Translations under genes and position numbers: made by a program | Shown: positions 4,642 to 9,623 of the stretch, piece by piece | How positions within the stretch are numbered: position 1 is the first letter of the stretch | Layout: each line of letters opens with the position of its first letter | NCBI GenBank assembly: GCA_030615705.1 | Contig: JAUWYT010000038.1 | Span: 1-9,623, forward strand | Direction of reading: 5' to 3' | Source of the DNA: Chloroflexota bacterium | GTDB lineage: Bacteria > Chloroflexota > Anaerolineae > VGOG01 | DNA length: 9,623 bases | The notes under the pieces: generated by a model | The model's database searches: none | Seen by the model: the letters and a program-made list of their open reading frames with translations, nothing else | What the model was told of the DNA's origin: nothing

Positions 4642-6339
4642 ATGGAAACAGAAACACGCTTCAACTGGGGCGAGATCGTGCGGCTGGGACTCCTGGCTGC
4701 GGTTATCGCGTTATCGCTCAACCTGATCGGCCTGGTAGGGACGTTCGCCGGACGTGACATCATCGGCGGGATGGTCTCTGTGGGTCACGTCTTCCTTTTC
4801 GGAGCGGCTCTGGGTTGCGGATACATCGCGGCTCAGCGGTTTTCCGGTGGTGGCGCGGGCAATACGCTCCTGGGCGGGTTGGTGATTGGTCTGCTCTCCA
4901 GCCTGCCGTTGGTCGTCCTGGTTTTGATAGCCGAGCCGCTCAATCTGCGCCAGTTTATGCCTTATGTCTCGCCTGCGCTGCTGGAGATGCTGACCTTCGG
5001 GCAGGGGCAGGCACTGGGGTCTCTGATCCTGATAGTGGTAGCGTCCGTGCTGGGTTTGATCGGGGCTGGTATCCCCCTGCTGCCCTCGCGCGTGCGGCAG
5101 CCGCTGATCTGGGGACTGGCGGCGGTCTTTTTGATCGGGCTGCTGGCCGAGGTCATTATCCTGGCGTGGGGCAACCAGGGGCTTGGCCTGGCGATCAGAC
5201 GATTCGTGTTTGCGGCCAGGGGGTTGTCCATACTGGGCGCGTCGTTGGTTTTTTTGATCGTCGTGGGGTTGAGTGCCTGGTGGAACAGCCGAGGGGAGGG
5301 AATCAAGGCGCGCGTCAATGCGCTCCCACCCGAGCGGCAGCGGAACCTGCGCTGGGGCGGAATCGGTCTGGGGATCCTGCTCTTGCTGTTCCTGCCGATG
5401 TTCCTGCGCACTTATCTGACCGAGGTGATTGACAACGTGGGCCTGTTTATCCTGATGGGGCTGGGCCTGAACATCGTGGTTGGCTTCGCCGGCATGCTGA
5501 ACCTGGGGTACGTGGCCTTCTTCGCCATCGGGGCCTACACCATGGCCCTGCTCACCCCTAGCGAGTATGGCGTGGCGGGCCTATCGTTCTGGACTGCTTT
5601 GCCCTTTTCGGTGCTCGCTGCGGTGTTGATGGGCCTTATCCTGGTCATCCCGGTGCTAAAGATGCGGGGCGACTACCTGGCGATCGTCACCCTCGGCTTT
5701 GGAGAGATCATCCGCATCCTGGTGCTGTCGGACTTTCTGGCCCCCTGGATCGGCGGTGCGCAAGGCATCCTGAAGATTCCCAACGTCTCTGTCGCCGGTA
5801 TGGAACTTGTCAAACCGGAGCACCTGTACTACGTAATCCTGGCCGGCTGCCTGCTCGCCCTATTCGTCTCCTGGCGACTGCGCGATGCGCGCCTGGGGCG
5901 GCAATGGAGGGCATTACGCGAGGATGAGGACGTGGCCGAAGCGATGGGCATCAACCTGGTCAAGACAAAACTATTGGCCTTTGCCATCGGCGCTGCCTTC
6001 GCCGGGATGTCGGGGGCGATCTTTGCCAGCAAGTTGGGCTCGATCTTTCCTCACAGTTTCAACTTGATGGTTTCCATCAATGTGTTGTGCCTGATCATCG
6101 TGGGCGGCATAGGGAGCCTGCCTGGCGTGGTGGTGGGAGCACTCTTCCTGGTCGGGCTGCCGGAACTCTTACGCGAGTTCGCCGAGTACCGCATGCTGAT
6201 GTACGGCGCGCTGCTGATCGTGATGATGGTCGCTCGCCCGGAAGGTCTCTGGCCATCTGAGGTCATGAAGCGCGAATTGCGCGCTGGTTCGGAGGAACCC
6301 TTGCCAGCGGGCTTCGTCGTGAGCTCAGCCGAACGGTGA
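4642..6339 (+). CDS. livM: Branched-chain amino acid type ABC transporter permease LivM with a long N-terminal membrane extension
   Basis: Second channel subunit. The start ATG 4642 has GGGAG six bases upstream, overlapping the livH stop. ATG 4636 is in frame but directly abuts that site (numbering below is from 4636, 567 aa). The canonical LivM core spans roughly 262-545: GLGLNIVVGFAGMLNLGYV then AFFAIGAY (275-301), LKMRGDYLAIVTLGFGEIIRI (341-361), the ATPase-contact loop WRALREDEDVAEAMGIN (424-440), GGIGSLPGVVVGALF (490-504), and ARPEGLWP (533-540). Before it lies a 260-residue extension with about six or seven hydrophobic segments, making the protein much longer than the usual 300-430 residues. 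Part of the extension (GMVSVGHVFLFGAALGCGY, 45-63) mimics the LivM signature, so it may be a degenerate partial duplication. The C-terminal 30 residues are hydrophilic. Family assignment is firm; the role of the extension is unknown. Confidence 0.94.
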   Translation: METETRFNWGEIVRLGLLAAVIALSLNLIGLVGTFAGRDIIGGMVSVGHVFLFGAALGCGYIAAQRFSGGGAGNTLLGGLVIGLLSSLPLVVLVLIAEPLNLRQFMPYVSPALLEMLTFGQGQALGSLILIVVASVLGLIGAGIPLLPSRVRQPLIWGLAAVFLIGLLAEVIILAWGNQGLGLAIRRFVFAARGLSILGASLVFLIVVGLSAWWNSRGEGIKARVNALPPERQRNLRWGGIGLGILLLLFLPMFLRTYLTEVIDNVGLFILMGLGLNIVVGFAGMLNLGYVAFFAIGAYTMALLTPSEYGVAGLSFWTALPFSVLAAVLMGLILVIPVLKMRGDYLAIVTLGFGEIIRILVLSDFLAPWIGGAQGILKIPNVSVAGMELVKPEHLYYVILAGCLLALFVSWRLRDARLGRQWRALREDEDVAEAMGINLVKTKLLAFAIGAAFAGMSGAIFASKLGSIFPHSFNLMVSINVLCLIIVGGIGSLPGVVVGALFLVGLPELLREFAEYRMLMYGALLIVMMVARPEGLWPSEVMKRELRAGSEEPLPAGFVVSSAER

Positions 6340-6391
6340 GGGAGCCTGATCGAGACTGGTTCATCAGCACAATCGCAGGGGGATAAAACTT

Positions 6392-7198
6392 ATGGCTATT
6401 CTTACTTCCAAGCAAGTCACCAAGAACTTCGGCGGCCTGACGGCGGTCAATAGTTTCGACTTCGACGTCCCCGAAGGCAGCATCGTCAGTCTTATCGGAC
6501 CGAACGGGGCGGGGAAGACCACCTTCTTTAACTGCATCACCGGGTTCTACGGTTTCGACGAAGGCCAGATTTTCTTCAACAACCACTTGCTGAACGGGCG
6601 GTCGCCGGACCGGGTCGCCCGCCTGGGCATCACCCGCACCTACCAGAACATCCGTCTCTTTACCAACATGAGCGCCATCGAGAACATCCTGGTCGGCATG
6701 GAGCCGCAACTGAAGCGCGGTTGGATCGGAGCCATCATCGGCTCAAAGGCCATGCGGGAGGAAGAGGCGCACGCGGTGGAGGAGGCCAACAGGCTGCTCC
6801 GGTTTGTGGGCCTGGCGGGTCAAGGAGACCTCCTGGCCAAGAATCTGCCCTACGGCGATCAGCGGCGTTTGGAGATCGCGCGCGCCCTGGCTGGCAAGCC
6901 CAGTCTGCTGCTCCTCGACGAGCCGACGGCAGGCATGAATCCGCGTGAGGCCGTGGAAATGGTAAAGTTCATCCGCAACTTGCGCGACGAACTTGAGATC
7001 ACCATCCTGCTGATCGAACACAACATGCGCGTGGCGATGAGCATCTCCGAGCGGTTGACGGTGATTGACTTTGGGAGCAAAATCGCCGAGGGAACCCCGG
7101 AAGAGATCCAGCGCAACCCGCGCGTGATCGAAGCCTACCTCGGACGCGGCGCTGCTACCGGCCTGGCCACTAACGACTCAGACCCTAAAGGTTTGTGA
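6392..7198 (+). CDS. livG: Branched-chain amino acid type ABC transporter ATP-binding protein LivG
   Basis: One of the two cytosolic ATPases of the importer. Complete motif set in 268 aa: Walker A GPNGAGKTT (36-44), Q-loop Gln85 in RTYQNIRLF, a LivG-type signature LPYGDQRRLEIARAL (152-166), Walker B LLLLDEP (172-178) followed by TAGMNP, and switch His210 in LIEHNM. VIEAYLG (245-251) is the diagnostic LivG/LivF end. About 17 residues follow, the last of which (Asp-Pro-Lys-Gly-Leu) are encoded by the left arm of the palindrome at 7181-7211, so the tail may be an accidental extension. GGGGGA (6378-6383) lies eight bases before the ATG, and 52 bases separate it from livM. Active ATPase expected. 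Confidence 0.95.
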   Translation: MAILTSKQVTKNFGGLTAVNSFDFDVPEGSIVSLIGPNGAGKTTFFNCITGFYGFDEGQIFFNNHLLNGRSPDRVARLGITRTYQNIRLFTNMSAIENILVGMEPQLKRGWIGAIIGSKAMREEEAHAVEEANRLLRFVGLAGQGDLLAKNLPYGDQRRLEIARALAGKPSLLLLDEPTAGMNPREAVEMVKFIRNLRDELEITILLIEHNMRVAMSISERLTVIDFGSKIAEGTPEEIQRNPRVIEAYLGRGAATGLATNDSDPKGL

Positions 7199-7211
7199 AA
7201 CCTTTAGGGTC
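7181..7211. repeat. Perfect 14-bp inverted repeat with a 3-base loop across the livG stop
   Basis: GACCCTAAAGGTTT (7181-7194) is exactly complementary to AAACCTTTAGGGTC (7198-7211), with GTG between. The livG stop TGA (7196-7198) sits in the loop and the first base of the right arm, and the left arm encodes the last residues of LivG. The stem ends three bases before AAGGAG, the ribosome site of livF. No T-run follows, so it is not a typical terminator. It may be a mobile palindromic (REP- or MITE-like) repeat that landed at the gene end, or a hairpin tuning livF translation. Only one copy is present in this window. Confidence 0.75.
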
Positions 7212-7228
7212 TTCAAGGAGTAATTCCC

Positions 7229-7942
7229 ATGCCAATGCTAGAAGTTGATAACATACACACCTACTACGGCAACATCCAGGCCTTGAAGGGCATCTCACTC
7301 ACCGTCGAGGAAGGCGAAATCGTGACGCTGATCGGTGCCAACGGCGCCGGCAAGTCAACCACCTTATGGACGATCGCCGGGCTGCTCAAGCCCCGCCAGG
7401 GTAAGGTCTTCCTCGAAGGTGAGGATCTGGCCGGCTACAAGGCCCACGAAATCGTCTACAAAGGCGTGGCCCTGGTGCCCGAAGGGCGACGCATCTTCGC
7501 GAAGCTCACCGTCGCCGAAAACCTGGACATGGGGGCCTACCACCGCAGCGATCGCGCGGGCATCGCCGAGGATCTGGAGCGCGCTTTCACTCTCTTTCCT
7601 CGCCTCAAGGAGCGGAGGAGCCAGGTGGCCGGAACGTTGAGCGGAGGTGAGCAGCAGATGCTTTCCACCGCCCGCGCTCTGATGGCACGCCCACGATTGA
7701 TGTTGCTAGACGAGCCTTCGATGGGGCTGGCGCCCGTCCTGGTGGAGAACTTCTTCGAGACGATCCAGGAGATAAACCGTGATGGAACGACGATCTTGCT
7801 CGTCGAGCAGAATGCCCACATGGCGCTCCAGGTCGCCCAGCGAGGCTACGTCCTTGAGACGGGGGCGATCATGTTGAGCGACACGGCCGACGGACTGCGG
7901 CAAAACCCGATGGTGCAGAAAGCTTACCTGGGGATGGAGTAG
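7229..7942 (+). CDS. livF: Branched-chain amino acid type ABC transporter ATP-binding protein LivF
   Basis: Second ATPase, partner of LivG on the cytosolic face of the LivHM channel. All landmarks are present in 237 aa, the normal length: Walker A GANGAGKST (36-44), the LivF-specific LVPEGRRIFAKLTVAENL (82-99) in place of a standard Q-loop, signature LSGGEQQML (137-145), and Walker B LMLLDEPSMGLAP (157-169). ILLVEQNA (189-196) carries Gln instead of the switch His, as is normal for LivF. The family's AIARAL reads STARAL here. The C-terminus KAYLGME closes like other LivF proteins. AAGGAG (7215-7220) lies eight bases before ATG 7229, just after the palindrome. It is the last intact gene of the operon, and I see no clear terminator after it. 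Confidence 0.95.
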   Translation: MPMLEVDNIHTYYGNIQALKGISLTVEEGEIVTLIGANGAGKSTTLWTIAGLLKPRQGKVFLEGEDLAGYKAHEIVYKGVALVPEGRRIFAKLTVAENLDMGAYHRSDRAGIAEDLERAFTLFPRLKERRSQVAGTLSGGEQQMLSTARALMARPRLMLLDEPSMGLAPVLVENFFETIQEINRDGTTILLVEQNAHMALQVAQRGYVLETGAIMLSDTADGLRQNPMVQKAYLGME

Positions 7943-8005
7943 CCAATCGTCGGGTTAGGGGTGTTGTCGCCTTCTCCTTTGACCGCTTCACCACCGGAAA
8001 CCTGG

Positions 8006-8340
8006 TGCGCGGGAGGTATGAATATAGCATCGTTGGGTAAACAGGTGGTTTCCGTGTTCCCACACAACGCGCAGCGCGGTCTGCTGATCATCCACGCGGC
8101 AAGTCTTGGTGCTGGGGGGCGGTACCTTGACCGCCATTCGCACCGGAGCGGCCTCGGGCGCAGCCACCAACCCGCTGGCCCGCTCCGACAGCCAGGTGGT
8201 GGCCATTTTCGGGGCCGGCGTCCAGAGCTGCACCCAATTGGAGGCCGTCTGCATCGTGTGCCCGACCCAGAGCGCCTAGATTTACGACCCCAACCCGGAA
8301 AAGACAGAAGCAATCATCGCCGAGACGGTCGGTGGCGGCC
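8006..8340 (+). pseudogene. Broken ornithine cyclodeaminase / mu-crystallin family gene
   Basis: Two plus-strand frames together give the middle of an ornithine-cyclodeaminase/alanine-dehydrogenase family protein (NAD-dependent cytosolic enzymes acting on amino or imino acids). The first, to about 8098, reads GGMNIASLGKQVVSVFPHN followed by a GLLIIHA segment. The second, one frame on from about 8109, reads [19 protein letters not shown], then the Rossmann Gly-motif [19 protein letters not shown]. It then meets TAG (8277-8279) and continues as IYDPNPEKTEAIIAE. About 15 residues expected between IHA and LTAIRTG are missing, so there is a frameshift plus deletion. The TAG sits where relatives carry a Trp or Arg codon, consistent with a point mutation. 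Both ends of the protein are absent, including the N-terminal substrate region and everything after about 8340. It cannot make a working enzyme. The upstream limit is approximate. Confidence 0.75.
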
Positions 8341-8351
8341 CGATCCCCCCC

Positions 8352-9104
8352 GACCTGCGGGTCGCGCCGGATCACCTCCGGCGGCCCCTCGGCCAGCATC
8401 TCCCCGCTGTTCATCACGATGACCCGGTCACAAGTGTTCATCACCAGGTCCATGTCGTGCTCGATCAGGAAGATGGTCACCCCACGCTCAAAGGCCAGCC
8501 GCCGGATATAGTCTACCAGACGCTTCAACAGGGTCGGGTTCACCCCAGCACCCGGCTCGTCCAACAAGAGGAGCTGCGGCTCGGCCATCATCGTGCGGGC
8601 CAGCTCCAGCAGCCGCTTCTGTCCGGCCGAGAGGTTCCCTGCGTATTCGTCCTTCAGATCGATCAGGTGTACGAAGCGCAGCACGTCCAGCGCCTTCTCC
8701 TTGAGCTCCCTCTCCTGAGCCCGCACCCGCCAGGGCCGCAGCCAGGTGTTCAGCAGGCTCTCCCCGGCCTGGCCTGGCGGCACCAGCATCAGGTTTTCCA
8801 ACACCGTCATAAGTTTGAGCTCACGGGTGATCTGAAAGGTGCGGCAGATGCCTTTGTGGAAAATCCTGTGCGGCGGGAGACCGTCAATGCGCTCTCCGTT
8901 GAAGTGGATAGCCCCGGCGTCGGCTTTGCACAGCCCGGAGATCAGGTTGAAGAGGGTGGTCTTGCCGGCGGCATTGGGACCGATCGGGCCGGTGATGGTG
9001 CGTGGCGCCACCTCCACCGACATGTCATGGACTGCCATCAGCCCGCCAAAGGACTTACTCAAATTGTGCGTGGAGAGGATGGGGGAATTGCGGTTACCGC
9101 GTAA
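8352..9104 (-). pseudogene. Truncated second LivG-like ABC transporter ATPase
   Basis: Minus-strand ATPase of the LivG type, unrelated in orientation to the intact operon. Recognisable sequence begins around RNSPILSTHNLSKSFGGLMAV (frame open from about 9131) and ends at RRDPQV (Val codon 8354-8352). All nucleotide-binding motifs survive, numbered from TTG 9062: Walker A GPNAAGKTT (28-36), Gln77 in RTFQITREL, signature LSAGQKRLLELAR (144-156), Walker B LLLLDEP (164-170) then GAGVNP, and switch His202 in LIEHDM. After DPQV the family end (usually IEAYLG) is replaced by unrelated residues read through the antisense of the cyclodeaminase remnant, to a stop at 8088. There is no in-frame ATG and no ribosome site at the TTG. 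I call it a recent pseudogene cut at the 3' end by a deletion. A product with an aberrant tail is not excluded. Confidence 0.75.
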
Positions 9105-9372
9105 GATCCAGCTCGTTCGATTGCATCCTGCTTAGACTCAAAAGCTGAAAATAGAGCTCAAACAGAGGGTACGATATGCCAGTAGGTGAGATAAGTCAAG
9201 CGCCTGAAATCCTTCCTCGTAGTTGTTCCCCGATTGGTGTTATTTGGTGATGACCATAACTTGTAGTCGGTCCATTTGGTTGAAAACTACAATATGGTGT
9301 GGTCTGCAGGATATGCCGCCAAATCTAGAACAATCACGCCTCCTGGGTCAGCCACTCTCGTTTTTGACGAAT
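9105..9372. other. Intergenic stretch, nothing recognised
   Basis: This AT-richer region between the LivG remnant and the next promoter contains no protein-like frame in either direction. The longest, on the plus strand from a TTG at 9223, has unusual composition (many Trp, Cys and Phe), no ribosome site, and runs through the promoter at 9373-9401. No strong inverted repeat or insertion-sequence end was seen. Confidence 0.45.
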
Positions 9373-9401
9373 TTGCCATTCTCTATTATATTTGGTATAA
9401 T
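9373..9401 (+). promoter_or_regulatory. Near-consensus sigma-70 type promoter for the gene at 9567
   Basis: TTGCCA (9373-9378, five of six consensus bases), a 17-base spacer, and a perfect TATAAT (9396-9401) are embedded in AT-rich DNA. The start point would be near 9408, leaving a leader of about 160 nt before the ATG at 9567. A TTGACG at 9364-9369 is too far from the -10 to be the -35. Confidence 0.65.
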
Positions 9402-9487
9402 ATATTAGAGCAATGGCCTGAGTGGTGAGACCTCGTCAGAATGTTTGTTCAATCAGTATAGCCTTCGTGGGGCAAGTAAAGGAGGTG

Positions 9488-9574
9488 ATGCGGATCGAAA
9501 AAAGCGCGCGAAAGGTTTGTAAAACCAGATTTTCCCTAACTTTCACTTTAAAGGAGGAGACACAGAATGTTTAG
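9488..9574 (+). other. Possible 28-residue upstream reading frame overlapping the next gene
   Basis: ATG 9488 directly follows AAAGGAGGTG, a near-perfect complement of the 16S rRNA 3' end but unusually close to the ATG. The frame runs 28 codons, basic at the start (MRIEKSARK), and stops at TAG 9572-9574, inside the next gene, which starts at 9567. If translated it would couple or compete with that gene. The product resembles no family I know, and the frame may be chance. Confidence 0.25.
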
Positions 9575-9623
9575 CAAAAGAAATCTGGTAACTTCGCTGC
9601 TGGCTTTGATCGTGGTGGTTAGC
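9567..9623 (+). CDS. Start of an exported protein, probably a binding lipoprotein (partial)
   Basis: Only the first 19 codons lie in the window: MFSKRNLVTSLLALIVVVS. A Lys-Arg N-region followed by an unbroken hydrophobic core is a signal peptide. The Val-Val-Ser at the edge could be entering a lipobox, as in the binding protein at 2225 (LVSAC). AAAGGAGG (9550-9557) lies nine bases before the ATG. The arrangement of strong promoter, long leader and exported protein copies that of the liv operon, so another ABC transporter binding protein is a reasonable guess. The rest of the gene is needed to know. Confidence 0.65.
   Translation, partial: MFSKRNLVTSLLALIVVVS

Noticed and set aside
7181..7211. 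CCCTAAA/TTTAGGG resembling plant telomere repeats
   Set aside because: There is a single palindromic copy, not a tandem array, inside a bacterial operon.
7961..8422. A 153-aa intact plus-strand gene after livF
   Set aside because: Only its first part resembles ornithine cyclodeaminase. After about 8100 the homology moves to another frame, so the open frame is not one real protein.
8457..9104. Plus-strand frame of 215 aa in the right region
   Set aside because: It is antisense to the LivG-like remnant, whose Walker A, signature, Walker B and switch His are all readable on the minus strand.

Overview
The window is GC-rich bacterial DNA with dense, co-oriented genes. It most resembles an Anaerolineae-type Chloroflexota genome, probably from a metagenome. 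I infer this from the style of the substrate-binding lipoprotein (a Cys-Thr-Asp-x-x-Gly-Cys start to the mature protein and an Asn-Cys-Asp-Gln-Tyr-Gly-Asp-Cys end) and from the long N-terminal extension on the LivM-like permease. The assignment comes from memory of family style, not from a database search.

Layout. Bases 1-534 contain no intact gene. They hold a perfect consensus promoter firing leftward (316-344), a strongly folding stretch downstream of it on the same strand (159-243), and a short protein-like remnant resembling the C-terminus of a UbiD-type decarboxylase (431-532, minus). Bases 535-1875 (minus) encode an intact amidohydrolase of the 5-methylthioadenosine/S-adenosylhomocysteine deaminase family. 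A divergent intergenic region (1876-2224) carries a second perfect consensus promoter (1948-1976) and a structured leader of about 240 nt.

Bases 2225-7942 (plus) are a complete five-gene branched-chain amino acid type (HAAT/LIV) ABC importer operon. The order is binding lipoprotein, LivH permease, N-terminally extended LivM permease, LivG ATPase, LivF ATPase. The lipoprotein would capture substrate outside the membrane, LivH and LivM form the channel, and LivG and LivF power it. The true substrate is not determined by sequence. The divergent deaminase leaves a nucleoside-like or other nitrogenous substrate possible. Two perfect hairpins sit at gene junctions inside the operon: 3495-3534 after the binding protein, and 7181-7211 across the livG stop.

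Bases 7943-9104 are a gene graveyard. An ornithine-cyclodeaminase/mu-crystallin family pseudogene (plus, with a frameshift, an internal deletion and an in-frame TAG) abuts, tail to tail, a second LivG-like ATPase (minus) that has lost its C-terminal end and has no ATG start. Bases 9105-9372 hold nothing I recognise. A new promoter (9373-9401) and leader then precede the first 19 codons of another exported protein or lipoprotein, cut by the window edge.

I see no CRISPR array, tRNA, rRNA, insertion sequence or recognisable defence system. The most interesting items are the folded RNA candidate at 159-243, the liv leader, the LivM extension that repeats the LivM signature, and the decayed gene remnants.
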